In this document: piece after piece, positions 44,258 through 57,272 of the stretch | How the letters are laid out: every line of letters starts with the position of its first letter | Numbering within the stretch: position 1 is the first letter of the stretch | Notes under the pieces: generated by a model | What the model saw: the letters and a program-made list of their open reading frames with translations, nothing else | The model's database searches: none | What the model was told of the DNA's origin: nothing | Made by a program: the position numbers and the translations under genes | Source: Paramarasmius palmivorus | Taxonomy: Eukaryota; Basidiomycota; Agaricomycetes; Agaricales; Marasmiaceae | Assembly (NCBI GenBank): GCA_037176845.1 | Contig: JAYKXP010000023.1 | Coordinates: 1-64,000, forward strand | Length of the DNA stretch: 64,000 nt | Reading direction: 5' to 3'

Positions 44258-45780
44258 CATCAGCAGTGCTGGGATTTCTTGCTTATATTGTCATTGCTAC
44301 TTTGTACATGTACCAAACAGAATGCGACTAGGAATTGTTATACGGATCCATTGCCCATCGTCGGCTTTTGCTTTCATGCAACTGGGTTGGCTACCGCCAC
44401 CGCACATTGCATTAGATGGATCTTGGGCCGTATCTTCACTCTCGGCTTCATACCCTTCAAAATGCAAACCGAGCCCCCTGCGAACCATTCAGCTGGTCTT
44501 TAGTGAGCATACGGATAATCAAATGTACTCAAGGTGCATAACAGCGGCTGCCTCGACAAGGATTACGAATGGTACGTCTTTGTCTGAACTGACGGTGCTT
44601 GGTCGGTGCTCGTGTCGGGAGCGAAATGTCGGGTAAAGTATAATTTCTTGAACGAGATTATTGAGCTCTTTAGAGATAAGGGAGAGCCGACAAGATGGAA
44701 AATACGTCGACTGGACCGCAAACATATGCTGACCACCTAAGAGATTATGAGTGAAAAAATCCATTTCATGAAAGGCAAGTTGTGCTCACCACTTCCAAGA
44801 GTCTACTCGCTTCTCGTAGACATTTTCCCCGTGTTTACAAGCTGGCGATTCTAGAATATCTTAGATGCCTAGGAGATGGCTTTTATCGTCAAGTTGGGAA
44901 TACGGTGGTGGTGGTGGTGGGTCAACCTGAGGCTGCTTCAGGGCAGTCCATTAGATTTTCCCTCGCGCTTCTTGAACCTCTCCCTCTTCCACCAAGGGCC
45001 TTCCACAAGTTCCAGCCTCGAATTGTTAAAGTTCATAAAGTCTGATAATTCGGTGATTATACTACAGGTCTGGCTCGTTTAATCTTGAGTTTTCGCGCTA
45101 TCTGGATAGTTAAGCAACGTACGTGTCGAATGTCATCATACTTGACCGATCATTGAAACAACATTATTGTACTTGCAGGCTTCGGAGCCGCCAGATGAAC
45201 AAGAATGATGAATATCAGCTCTTATCTTTGCGATTCTGACCGGCAGAGAAGGCTGTATTCACATTTTCGAAGATCGCGTAGCGCTCGCTTTCTCTTTTCT
45301 CTGCAACATTGCATCTGATGGTATGTTCCTGCTGTCTTTCAAAGAAGTCACCGGTATCTGATCCGACATTCACTTTCCGCAGGTCCGAGCGCAACTATTG
45401 CGGGGTTGGAACCTAGAGAAGATCGAGTGGCAGTGGGTCGATGATGGCGGTGAACGGTCCTGAACCTTAATGACTCGCTTAAGGCTGAGCAGTACGTCTT
45501 GAATTCTTCTCTCATTCTCAGGGCAGTCAACCTGACTGAGATTCCGCTCATTAGGCTCTGCGATAGAAGTTTCTTTTGATAAATGTCGATGATCTCAATT
45601 CAGTGCGACTCTGCGGCCTGGTCATACCGTTGTTGGGCGCGACTTCGCAACTCTGGCCGCCACGGCAAAAGGCGTCAGTTAGTGATGACCAGTGGAACTT
45701 CATCACCAGTGGATCGCACCTGTAGCATTTAAAAGCCAGTGAATCGCACTGAAGAACCTCATTCACCATTCACTCGAGCT
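44258..45780. other. no convincing gene
   Basis: A minus-strand frame at 44519-44764 has a gene-like composition but no recognisable domain and no partner exon. A short GGTGGTGGTGG tract lies near 44906. I see nothing else. Confidence 0.4.
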
Positions 45781-47284
45781 ATGTCTTCTGAAGTTGCGGA
45801 ACAACTGGCTGAAGTCCTGGCCGTCAAGCAAGTTATTGTCTTGCCGATCGTCAACATATCAGTGAGTTGCGTCGCATGACATCTGTCTTTCGTGCCCTCT
45901 TAGTCTCACTAACATACGATCAGATAATGTACTTTCTATATGGCTTTTACGTCCTTCTTTTCGGGTCGTACGTCGTCTGTTTGAGGTCCAACCAGCGCGT
46001 AAATGGCCGCAACACCAACGAGACGGGCAATCTACACCTCTACCTGGCAGCGGCTCTTTTCGTGTTATCGACAATGTTCGTCGCGGACTATACATTAGGA
46101 TTGGTCTACCAATCGATACTACTTTTCAATACGGTCAGCACGGGGAATATCGAGCCCCTATTGGAATATGCTTCGCAGAATATCGAGAAAACCGTGGTTT
46201 CGTAGGTGTCATTTACGTCTCGTCTGCACGCTGCTGAATTGAGCGTGACTCGTGTTCTAGGGCACTACAAGGCTACATTTCTGTGTTGCTCAAGTAAGTT
46301 CAACTTTCACGCAGAAAGGATGGTGGCTAATAGCTGCGCCCCCTAGTATTACAGCTGATTGCATGCTGGTTAGACTTCTCCCCACATTGGATTTCGGCTG
46401 ATTCTGACAGTCTTTGCAGATTCATCGCTGTCATTTGGTTTGGACTCGGAACCATGAAGGACGATCGCGAGTTGCTTGGCCCTTGATTGTTGCTTCAGTC
46501 ATCACAAACGGTGCGTGAAACGTCAATATAATTTTTCGCTTTCGTACTGATGTTTATACCAGCTCTTGGACTCGCTAGCACCACATTGTCAACTATCGGT
46601 ATCAATGCCGATAACACCGACCCGAACCGGGTATTATACACAATTGGAGATACAGCCGCTTTGGCATACTATATCAGTAGTGCTATCGTGAACTCTACAG
46701 TGACTATCCTTACTGGTTCGTTCAGAAACTTCTGTCCATCGATTCTTGCTTAGCAATTTGATAGCCTATCGCATCTGGTCAATGAACAGAGAGATATCGG
46801 CTGGAGGTTGTCATCAGAGCGATACGCTCTATCGTTCGTTATCCAAGATTATGTGAGTGACATCCTCTGTCTAAATCGCATAGTACTCAAATCCCTTCGT
46901 GGTAGACTCGAATCAGGGATCATTTATCCTATTTGCATCCTAGCACAGCTGACAGTGATCAACACCGCGGCTCGAGATGCAGTTCCTTATTCGCTTGTTC
47001 CTCTCAGTGCAGTAAGCGATGTCTTGTTCCTCCTACATTGCAACACTTACGCATGGACCTTCTAGGGAATCGCCCCAACCTTGGCTCTAGTCCGCTCTAA
47101 AATCTCTGCGAAGGAGGCCGAAAGTTTCCAAGAGATAGGCTCTCGCCTTCGGTTTGCGACTGTACCTGTACCCACCCGCGGGAAGGCGAATTCCATCGGA
47201 ACCCTGAGCATCCCGTCCCTGCAACTAAACGTAACGAGTCTGATGCCAGAATTGCAGGACGATGAGAAGGATCAGGTAGTGTGA
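45781..47284 (+). CDS. seven-helix membrane protein, array copy 4
   Basis: Starts MSSEVAEQLAEVLAVKQVIV. Landmarks: IMYFLYGFYVLLFGSYVVCL (about 45925), LYLAAALFVLSTMFVADYTL (about 46040), LNITADCMLIHRC (split by an intron, about 46345-46430), ALGLASTTLSTIGI (about 46560), YYISSAIVNSTVTILT (about 46670), then YRIWSMNREISAGG in place of the usual AGRIWWIHRQ (about 46766), LESGIIYPICILAQL (about 46909) and GIAPTLALVRSKI (about 47068). The C-terminal tail is the longest of the family and ends DDEKDQVV. The altered RIWSMNRE loop marks this as a divergent member. No disabling change noted. Confidence 0.78.
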
Positions 47285-48405
47285 TTACGGGCCAGCGTCC
47301 GACTATGAATGTTCTGTTTGTGTTCTGTTTGACATATTTATTGGGCCAGTTGTTCCGTGGATACAATGTTGTATTATAGATAAGAGCTTCTGGTGGACGA
47401 GCTTGGTTCTCGTATCACATAATTGATTTTTGAGGAATTTGCAAGCAAGCGCCGATTGAACAGGACTGGGACGTGAGAGGACGTGGTCACTTTGCACCAA
47501 GGACCGCCGAGATATAGCCTTAATTGGCAAGAAAGCGTCGAAAGCCGGCCGGGGAAGTTCCGCCAGCATCGTCACGTGTCATGCGGCATCTTTCTCTCCT
47601 GTTCACTCTCAAGAACTCGGATGCTGTTCTCCTTTTTTTCGTAAAATTGCCAGCGCTTTAGGGCGTCGTATGTACCAACACGTCGGGAAAGTAATCAAGA
47701 CTGAACGGGAGATATAGTCAGTAGGGTGCTACGTCTGCAGATGTGAGTCTCCCGTTCTCTTTTCTTCGTTGGCTCTTCTAACCTTCAGGCTACAGGTAGA
47801 GCTATCCCCGATTTTCGTGCATGTTTGCAGTCCAACCACTCAGATAAAGAAGCCGCATACGATTCCGAATAGTTTACAGAAATCAGATGAGCTCGCCGTC
47901 ATTGTTACACGTCAGCAGGCGATATGGAAGATGGAACTTGGGTGCGTAGCGAGCGCAGAATGTTCGATGGACGAGCAGGCTCATCTTCGCTTCCAGGTCC
48001 CATTATATTCTTGTGAAGATGATTGAAATCACCTCAAAAATCGTTAGATGACACCTTGAATATACCTGCGATTCAAAACACTTTGATACGCCAGTGTGAT
48101 CATTCAAACGGCTCCCGCGTTCGAAGCGACTGTTGTCTAGACGTTCTGATACGAGTGTTCTCTCTGTGGAACATTTACATTGAGGCAGTCCTTTTGTAGA
48201 TGCAAAGAGCTACACCTTGCATTTTCGGGGTTTTTTGTAGTCGTTCCGCTCTCAAGATTCTCATAAGTGGGTTGAATTATCGGTTGCACACTCATACCAA
48301 GTTCGGATGGAAATCGTTTCTCGAAGAAGCACAGGTTCTCGAAACCGTTATAAGGGCGGCGTGTTACGACTCAGATAGGTAACTCTACTCCATTTTCTAC
48401 CGTTC
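47285..48405. other. intergenic
   Basis: No gene recognised between array copies 4 and 5. The 85-codon open frame at 47769-48026 has no supporting feature. Confidence 0.4.
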
Positions 48406-49881
48406 ATGTCGTCGACACTTCCTGAGGTCATTGCTTCCTACCTTACTGTGGATAGGGTGGTTGTTTTCCCTATTGCCACTTTGTCGGTGCGTTGACCTAC
48501 TATGGCTGTCGTCATGGTCGGCTGACGATATCTACGAGTGAAGGTCATGTACTTCGTTTATGGTGAGTGGTTTCGACTCCATGCTGGTCTTCACTCATTA
48601 TTCTCTCAGGCTTTTATGTTCTCCTCTTTGGTACTTGCATCCATCTGATACGGTGCCGTTATGGAGACGGCCCGGAAACCAAGAACCTTTACATGTGGTT
48701 GACGATTGTACTTTTTGTTCTGTCGACCCTCTACGTTGCCTGCTATACGGGCGATGTTATCTTTATGTCCTTGGCGTCCTACACCGCACTCGCAGCTGGT
48801 GATTATATGCCGTTTGTGGATTATACCAGGCACAGTGGCACAAAAATGTCTGCAATCTTGTAAGGGATATTCACACCACTTTTCGTCCTTGCTCATTCGT
48901 CGGTTCGACTAAGCTCCTTCACATATTTGGTTCCTGTCCTCCTCAAGTATGTTTTCTGGTATTTTTGGCATAGCAATGTCTCACTGAAGTCGATATGCAA
49001 GTATCACAGCCGACTACATGCTCGTTTGTGTTCCATGCCGTATCTTCCATTCCGGCCACCTCTGAATATATTGCATAGATCCACCGGTGCTACGTTATTT
49101 GGAGCTCCCGGAAGCGAATAGGCGTGCCTTTGCTTGTATTATCAGTCTTAACAAACAGTGAGGACTCGGAGTCACTTTCCTTTCGCAGACCATGTGCTGA
49201 TAGCCTATTACCGTGACGCCTTCCAAGTCGTTGGTCTCGTTGCCAGCATCATAACAGCATTTGCGAACAGCAATGCAAAATATATGCTGTTCGTCGAGGG
49301 TGATGTCGTCTTCGCTGCTTACCGGATTGCTAGCGTCATCGTCAACTCCGTCATTACTCTTCTCACAGGTCAGAAATTTGAACACCTTTTTAGTTCGACA
49401 CGGGCTCATCCTTTTGTTAGCTGGTCGAATCTGGTGGATTCACCGTCAAGCTCTCGCTCACGATGTACATGCTAGCGATCGACTCGTCCAGTCGGTTTCT
49501 AGAATCATGTAAGCTATTATCCTCAATCCCTGGCGCTGATTGTTTAGATTACTCCTTTTAGAATGGAGTCGGGAGTTCTATATCCGATGCTCAGTATTAT
49601 CACTTTGATTGTATCCAACACAGCGCCTACTGTGGCGTTCAACTTTTCACCGCTTATGGTTCTTACTGCTGTAAGGGACTCCAGTATCCCAGATCGGGTG
49701 ACGAGAGTCTAACCATAGTGTTGCAGGGAATCGCTCCAACGCTTATTCTGGTTCGCGCAAAGCTGGGGAAAACCGTTGAGACCGCGCAGGACATGGTGTC
49801 GGACATTCGTTTTACCAGTCAACCCATAGCCCGCGAGATGATTGCCGGCAGGTCCCATTCTCGCCAGGAAATCTCAGTATA
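48406..49881 (+). CDS. seven-helix membrane protein, array copy 5
   Basis: Starts MSSTLPEVIASYLTVDRVVV. Landmarks: GFYVLLFGTCIHLIRCR (about 48610), LYMWLTIVLFVLSTLYVACY (about 48690), LNITADYMLIHRCYVIW (intron-split, about 48995-49105), VVGLVASIITAF (about 49225), AYRIASVIVNSVITLLT (about 49316), AGRIWWIHRQALAHDVHASD (about 49419), MESGVLYPMLSIITLIVSN (about 49561) and GIAPTLILVRAKLGK (about 49728), then DIRFTSQPIAREMIAG and the end RQEISV. It lies about 1.1 kb downstream of copy 4 in tandem. The exon structure matches the rest of the family. Confidence 0.78.
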
Positions 49882-50234
49882 ATTTGGCAATCTGCTGCAG
49901 CTTGCATGCACACATAGGTTTCCGCAATAGTTATTGTAAAGACGATGCCAATGGTGTCAATGAGTCCTACAGAAAAGCCAGTCGAAACAAATATGCAGAA
50001 AGAAGGAACAACTGGATAGTAACAAGTATAAACAAAGCGTTAGAGCTATTCCAATCATGGAGTAAGTTCCTCGGATAGGACGGGAGGACCTTCGTTTCTT
50101 CCGTGTACCGAGGGCTCTCGGGCGATCCGCGATCGTTTTCTTCTCTGTTCCTTTCATTCCCTCTCGTTACGCTTCGAGAAGGCCTCCGCGATACCGGTCG
50201 TTCATGCTGACTTTCGCGTGCTGAATGTAACCGG

Positions 50235-50743
50235 TCAATGGAGGTATAATAAAGTCACGGACAACATACGCATGTTATTGCTACTGTTCTGACCCCAATC
50301 CCTCTCTAGAGCACCTGCCCTGAATTTCAGCACCGACGCAAAATGATAAGGTGCTTTTCTCACCCGTACGCCTGTCTGAGTAGGACCAGTCACCGCTGAT
50401 ATTATCATTCCCTTCACCTCGTGATCACCACCAACATTTCCGTTTCCTATTAGTTCACCTTTGGATTCATCTAAACAGTGTATGCCGACATGTCGACATT
50501 GGTTCAACAACTGTAACGGAGACGCGCACCTGTCTGACCATCTGCTCCATACTTCCAATTACCACCGATGTTTGAATTGCCCCTCCGATTCCTGTTTCCG
50601 ATTGTGTTGCCGTTCCCAATCACTCTTCCTCTGAATCCTTCGTTGTAGGTGTTTGAGGTATTACCGCTGTTGTTGTATTGTGAGCCGTTTACATTGTTAA
50701 AGGCCCCTCCGTTGATGCCAAAGCCGTGACTTCCGTTGAACAT
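50235..50743 (-). CDS. small Gly/Asn-rich protein, possibly a remnant
   Basis: Two exons: 50743 to about 50530 and about 50473 to 50235, joined across a GT..AG intron. The start MFNGSHGFGINGGAFNNVNG matches the N-terminal motif that precedes NACHT/NLR-like and other domains in many Agaricomycete proteins (MF..s..f.i.GG.F..V.G). Here only Gly/Asn-rich sequence follows (GNGNTIGNRNRRGNSNIGG, later GNGNVGGDHEVKG). No NACHT domain or Walker motif is present nearby, so this may be an N-terminal remnant or a free-standing small protein. Confidence 0.45.
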
Positions 50744-52637
50744 AGTGCGATGAAATGTGGTGTAGTATCTTGTGAAGGGAGCTTGCGTTGACCTTGTGCA
50801 TGCTTTTTACAAGGGCGTCACGCCTGGTCCACATTGGTGCCATACAGTCTTTTACAGCAGTGTGTATGCTGCGAATCCTGTAAACGAGAAGCGCCCATTA
50901 TAGTTCAAGATCGAGAAGCCACTTGCGTATTCACAATTCTGGGAGCTGGATAGGAGGGGAACAGAAGAAACGAACCTACTGTGAAACGACTGTGATCAGC
51001 ACACAGGGTCTTTAACATAAAGCCTCAAGGTTAACTCGTACCTTAGACGCCCATTGCCTGGCACATTCACGCAGCTAGAATGGCCGCCCAGCATTTCCTG
51101 TGCACTTCTCTCCTCGCCCAGCCTCCCCATCTCAACACCCTGTCCCCTGTTCGAGCCAACTGTTCCCAGAGTCTCTGTCATAGATGTGTTTTCGTAATAA
51201 GAGGCGTTGGCGTGCGAAAGGCAAGATTTAGAATCCCTAGAGTGATCGAGATCATGCCGGACAGAAATGTAGACTGGCATAGCTTGCTACTCGGAGGTAG
51301 GCATGCACTAGAAAGCGCTTATGGGAAGTGTTCAGCACAACCACCAAACATGTTCGGCACACATGTGGCAGAGATGATCGATGATGGCCCAAACGTGAAA
51401 ATGAAATGCATGGAAGTTTGAAATCGCCTTGGTGGTGCCTTGCTTGTAGATACGGTGCTCGCGGTGTGAGATGAGGACACGGGAAAGGTAATGGATGTGA
51501 AGGTGCTGTACTGCGGGCAGCTGTACAGATCCTGATTCTTTCAGGACCATCAGTTGCTCAACCACGAGATATGCATCATGTTCTGCCCAAAATTAACTTA
51601 GGATTATGCCGAAAAACGTTGCGTACACGATAGTCGAGCAAGGATGATAAGGTAATGTTCGTGGATGCCGAAATCGAGGATCGGAAAGAATGGTTGAAAA
51701 TGCTGTAAAAATGTCGATGTGGCCTTAGCAGGTGTCGAAGATGGTTGAATTCTGGTCTTTGAGTGTCCGCTACAAGTGCTAGTAGGTCCGGTACGCTGAT
51801 TCTGTCTTGTATTCCTTCCTCCGGGGCCCAAGAGCGTACGAAAAGGACAAGTGTTTCCGCTATGACGAGAACGGCCAGGAAATCACCGTCAGGGATCAGC
51901 GATTCCCAGAAATGCTTGAACTCACAATGATCAATTGCTTCTCAGAATCCGATTGCCTTCTCTAGGTTGGTACAAGTATTGACAGAGCATTGACTGAGGA
52001 GCGAGTCCTAATTATAAGCACTGTCGTAGGGAGGATGTAGTCATGTGAGACTCGGCAACTTGGGAAACGAATCATAGTAGTTACCCCGCGGTCCGCCTGC
52101 CGCTGCCTGCCAAGTCAACTTTCGAAACCAGAGCAACCGCAAAGGCTCGAAATTTATCCTGTTCACCATTTCAGGTGATGAAACGGTGGATAGCTGAGAA
52201 GTGAATTGTGTTGGATGTTATAGTCAGCTCTTGGTTGGTGAGATCTTAGCGAGCATTTACCAGGCAGAGAACAGACAGGAGGTCTCCACTGTCCAGCACC
52301 GTTATTCGCTTCGATTACCGGTGAGAACTTGGCTTAGTCGTGCCCAAGCCCTGAACTTGGCAGGTCATCTCATTGCTTTGAAGTTTGCAGACTCGATGCA
52401 ATTCTCACGCGTCGGCATCGTTTCCTCCGAGTCAGACCTGGATATCATCTAGCAAGTCATATGGAGAACCAGGGTCTTATTCTGCACGTTTCATGTATGC
52501 AATTTTTGGCAGACTCATGGTGTCATTCATTGATAGCCAATTGCAAGACTTGTACCACCGATATATATGGGCTGGTGTACAACATAAATTGCGTGTGTGG
52601 GTATTCAGATACATAAGCAGGCAAATGTGTTCCCTGG
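50744..52637. other. no certain gene; duplicated segment
   Basis: About 51300-51585 is alignable by eye with about 57960-58260: CACTAGA..GTTCAGC(A/C)CAACCAC, TTTGA(A/G)(A/G)TC..TT(G/A)CCGCCT-like blocks, and GATGCA(C)ATCATGTTC near the end. Weak coding similarity appears on the minus strand (51565-51332 against 58216-58012), suggesting a decayed minus-strand gene. The rest shows nothing. Confidence 0.35.
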
Positions 52638-54242
52638 TCACACGATAGTCCTAATCTCCTTCGCGTCCGCGACTTGCTTCTGCTCCTCCCCACTTTCGAC
52701 CACGCCTGCAGAGTGAATTTGCGTACGAGTTTGACTGCTGGCCCTTCCGAGTCCTGGTTGGGCAGGCCGAGTCATAAAGTGAATGTCAGAGATAACTTCC
52801 TGTGACACTTCACTGGTGTTCTTGCCCAGCTTTGCCCGAACCATGATCAAAGTTGGCGCAATCCCCTGTCCAGCGGATTAGAAATATCAAATATTACCGA
52901 ACTTCTTCCAACTCACAGCACTGAGGGCAATGAAAGGGAATGTGTCAAATTGATACTGTGACGGGGGCACAGTATTCTCTACGACTAAATCCACCAGGAT
53001 AACAATTGGATAGATCAGCCCCGACTCCAATCTGCGAAAGAGGCATGAGTATTTACCCAATATGTTGAGAGTAAGTCTACTTACATGATTCTGGCGACTA
53101 ATTGGACACTTCTGTCGCTTGCGTACCCACCCTGGGCACGTACTTGTCGGTGGGTCCACCAAATACGCCCTGCTGTGTTTGCAGATCATTCAGAGTTACA
53201 TCAATTCAAGGGTAGCAGCAGGAACGAACACGTACCGGTCAATATGGTAATAGCAAAATTGTTGACCGTGCTACTGATATAGTATGCGAGAGAAACAACA
53301 CCTGCAGTTATTAGCTGATTTTCAGCTGTTAGGTCGTTGCGCGCCAGGGCATTCGTTCCAACGATGTTCAGGATGGATGCACCGAGTCCGGACGCTTTAT
53401 ACGTCATGGTCATCAGCGCAAGTGCTAAAAGAGATAGGTCCAGTCACGGTGACGCACCATTGATTAAGACCGAGGACACTATCAAGGGAATGGAGACCGC
53501 TTTGTTGGCGCCCCAAATGTAATAACACCGATGTATCTAGTATAGCGCATCCAAAGTCAGGAACAGGCAGATTGAATGTATGAGAAGTGCTGCCACGAAC
53601 CAGCATCCATTCCGCTGTGGCGCTAAAATCAGCAATCAGCGGCTTCCAAGGAAAACAAAAACAAAAAAGAACTTGAGAATGACGGGCAACAGGCTTTGAA
53701 TCGCGCTAACGTAAAAAATGTCCAGTCAGCTCTTGAGACACTGCATATAACTGTTTACTTACTACCCAGTAAGTCTCTGGGCGTCGTTCCAAGTCACGTA
53801 TTCATTGAACGCCTCGTAATCCTCGCCCTTGGTGGCGTTGAAGCGAAGGACGGTACCGTGAATCAAATATACCGTGTGATTGACCATGAATATTGTTGAC
53901 AAGACGAAGAGAACTATCGTCAGTATGGGATATAGGTTCTGGGTGAGCTTTTCGCCGACATGATGGGCGCGACTACGAATTATGCAGATGTATGCCCCGA
54001 AGAGCATCACATGAATGCCTGCATATAGTAAATGAGAAGTTCTACCATGGCATACTCGAGTGATTATGATTGAGACGTACCATACACGAAATACATGGCC
54101 TGACATTGGGATGAGCATTTAGCAACACTCAGGTTCCCACTTGACAGATAATAGTGAAACTTACTGATAAAGTAGAGATTGGCCAGATGACCGTCTGCTC
54201 GACACTGAGGAAGGCACTCCAATTTTCGGGAACTGTAGACAT
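52638..54242 (-). CDS. seven-helix membrane protein, array copy 6
   Basis: Starts at 54242 (MSTVPENWSAFLSVEQTVIW). Landmarks: GIHVMLFGAYICIIRSR (about 54015), LYPILTIVLFVLSTIFMVNH (about 53930), ATAEWMLV near 53610, an IWGANKAVSIPLIVSS segment near 53510, YYISSTVNNFAITILTG (about 53280), GRIWWTHRQVRAQGGYASD (about 53170), LESGLIYPIVILVDLVVEN (about 53030) and GIAPTLIMVRAKLGKN (about 52865). The tail is Gln/Glu-rich and ends KEIRTIV; TGA at 52638-52640. Exon joins follow the family pattern. Confidence 0.78.
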
Positions 54243-55717
54243 TGTGTTATATGATGAAGAGAGGAACGACAGCAGATTTTATGGTACTGACCTCCCATCA
54301 TGTCATGATGGACGCAGATTCAGCTCACACTAAACGGGTTATCGTAGCTTCCGATGGGCGATATGATATGTACTAGTAACTTGATACGCCACAGACTCGT
54401 GTTTGATTAATTCCCGTGAACTGCCTTCGCAGAAAGGAGGGTATTGCGACTGTACATCGCACTCATGAGTAGCAACGATAGACATCGATAGACCATCACG
54501 AGCTTATTGGATGGCTACATGTTCGCTATTGTGATGTCCATGAGATTGGGCTGATATGCACTTGCTTCTCGATCCATAATATAGCGGCGAGGAAAGCGTC
54601 CTTTTGATGTTTTGAAAGCCTCGTGAATCCTGTTGATGTACTCAGAATGGACTTATCAATTATTCGTTTCGACAGAAGGAGAGAGGAAAGAGGCGTACGC
54701 TGCGGCCTATACTATAATTTTCAACCCTCGGCAGTTCACAGAAGCACAGCGTAGGTGATACGCGTGCGCGTCCCTCGTATCTCGGAGGACTATTCCGATT
54801 ATGTAGTGCCGTCCAACCTATCCCGAATAAGTAACATTTCCCCCGCTAGGCTTTTTGAGCCAGTACGATGCATTGGCTGACGGAGACACGAAAGTACATG
54901 AATTAATGGCCTCTAGTTCGTTCGTCTCCTCGTTTCTGGGGGCGTGTAGCAGAGCGCGTCTACGTATTGATTGTCAAAATTTCCGCTCCGACGGTTGGAC
55001 GTTGAACCCTGCCATTGCAAGAACTGAATTGTTGACCAGACAACGACAACTAGAGTTTGGTGTAAAGTACCATCAAGAATAGTCGTCGATAGGACGAACC
55101 GGATCCAAGTTCATGTACAGTCTGTAAGTCAGAACATCCCAATAGATATCCAACCGCACGGCACGCCTTCAACAATTTCCGGCTTCCCAACCCATGATGT
55201 CAACATCCCTCCCCCAAATAACGGCGACATATCCAGCCAGCCCACCTCCCATCTGTCTACAATCTGTTTCCTCAATAGGAAATCCCAAGGCCATCCTTGT
55301 TGCAGCGGGAGCTTTTCGTACACAGTAGGGCTGGAACGTTGGAGTGGAGTTTTGAGAAAACCGTCCTGACTTGCATTGAGAAAAGAGAGGGAATTCTGGC
55401 TTGAATCTTTGTTGGTCAATGGTGGTGCTGCGTTGACGGTCTGAGTATCACGAATCGAGGAGCAAAGGGCCATACCCACGACTGTCACCGGCTAAAAAGG
55501 TGAGAGTCAAAAGGTGACCTGTCGGCAGTCGCGGCAAAAAAAACGATATAAGGAAAAAAGTTCACACCACGCCAGAATCGGCGAAACCTCAATGGATGTG
55601 ACTGCCAAGAATCGTTTGCTCATTAACCACACGAAATCGTATTATCCACTATGCATAGGAGATGAAGGTGTCGGGAACAAGACTCTCGTTCTGCTCATTA
55701 CGTCAAATACAGTCCAT
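54243..55717. other. intergenic; duplicated segment
   Basis: The region upstream of copy 6 contains a minus-strand stretch (about 55400-55290, SFLNASQDGFLKTPLQRSS and TVYEKL) that resembles about 58930-58835 (SFFHDACQDGLSKASLIQHS and TAYEKL). This points to a duplicated, now decayed reading frame. No intact gene recognised. Confidence 0.35.
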
Positions 55718-57272
55718 CTAGGCTTTTTCCGCTGTTTCCTCATCTCTCTCCAGCTTTGGTTCCACCATGCTAAAGATTCCAACGGAGTGCGCCCGTGTTG
55801 GGGAACTGATGGTGTCCGCACCATCATGAACAAGCACACGGCTTGTAAATTGAATATTCGACACAGTATCCTGCAAACTTTCCACGTTCTTTCCCAGTCT
55901 TCCACGAACCAGTATCAAGGTTGGAGCAATCGCCTGCAAGTATACATTATCGTTAGAATGAGCGACATCCGAGTAATGATACTTACAGCACTCAGCGTGG
56001 CGAGAGGTAGAAAATCAAAGGTTACGCCAAGACCAGGCGATGTGTTTATAGCAATGACACTGACGATTTGGACGATTGGATAGATCACTCCAGATTCGAT
56101 TCTGAAGAAAGGTCGGTCAATAAAACGCTGGAGGAAGGGCCTTTGCTGACTCACATAATTCTGGACACTGATTGAACGAGTTTATCGCTCGTCAAGACAG
56201 CCGGAGTTTGGATCCGAACCTGCCGATGAATCCACCAGATTCGCCCGGCTATCATGTATAGCGTGTAAGTTTTTTTCAGGGTACATACATTCAGATCAAG
56301 CTCACCAGTGAGAAGCGTAATGGTGAAGTTATTGGCAGCACTGACGACGTTGTATACGAAATTGATCAAATCTCCATCGAAGTAAATGTTGTACTTTGAC
56401 TCGTCGTAGGTGTTGCTGAGGCCTATTGTGACGATAATAGCACCCGCAAGTCCCAGGGCTGATGAGCAAGAAAGTTGTCAGTAGTGTGTGAAAGACACAG
56501 GAGAAATGAAGACACCATTTGCGACGACCGATGTAATTATCAAAGGAACAGCTACGCGCTTTCTAGAGCTCCATATAACATAACAGCGTTGAATCTGAGA
56601 TATGCTGAATGAGAAGAGAGTCAAATATGTGGGCAAGATTATCACACACCAGCATCCATTCAGCCACGACACTGATCCATCTGCGTCAGCGATAGAGTAT
56701 AGGTAAACTGGAGAAGCACCTACTTCAGAAATATAGGGATGAATTCTTCAAATGAACTGTATCATGACAGAGATCAGACTCGAGTGGATGACGGTGAGGG
56801 ACCCTCTTACAGATTAATGGTCTTCTGTGTATCTTGCATCAAATAACTAAGGAGTGGCTCGTAGTCACCGGTGCTGACTGCGGTAAAACGAATGATAGGG
56901 TCGCGGACGTTGTCAATGGTATCAGCCACGACGAAAATAGTAGATAGAATAAAGAGGATGATTGCAAGTACGAGGTAGAAGTTGTGGTAGACCATTTCCT
57001 GCGTGTGCTGTCCGTGACGACGACGCATCATATAGACACATGTCCCGAAGAGTAGAACATAGATTCCTGACAAGAGATCAACGGAAAGCCCGGACAACTG
57101 ATAAACTGGGACGTACCATAGACAAAATACATGACCTACGTGCAAGGAAGTTGAGGTGGGGAAAATCGACCTGGCTTGAAACACGTACCGACAGACTCGA
57201 AATAGGGAAGATGATGGCCTGCTCGACGGAGAGGAAGGGTTCTATTGTCTCTTCACGGACGACAAGACCCAT
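55718..57272 (-). CDS. seven-helix membrane protein, array copy 7
   Basis: Starts at 57272 (MGLVVREETIEPFLSVEQAI); a TATAAAG at 57324-57330 lies about 52 bp upstream. Landmarks: VMYFVYG-IYVLLFGTCVYMMRRR (about 57130 and 57060), LAIILFILSTIFVVADTI (about 56975), SVVAEWMLIQRCYVIWSSRK (intron-split, about 56685-56560), ALGLAGAIIVTIGLSN (about 56460), VYNVVSAANNFTITLLTG (about 56360), GRIWWIHRQVRIQTP (about 56245), IESGVIYPIVQIVSVIAIN (about 56105), and AIAPTLILVRGRLGKN (about 55935). The end is EPKLERDEETAEKA. It appears intact. Confidence 0.8.

Noticed and set aside
44235..44636. 133-codon plus-strand frame after the rhodanese gene
   Set aside because: It overlaps the end of the rhodanese frame, has no recognisable domain and a Cys/Ser-rich composition typical of non-coding frames.
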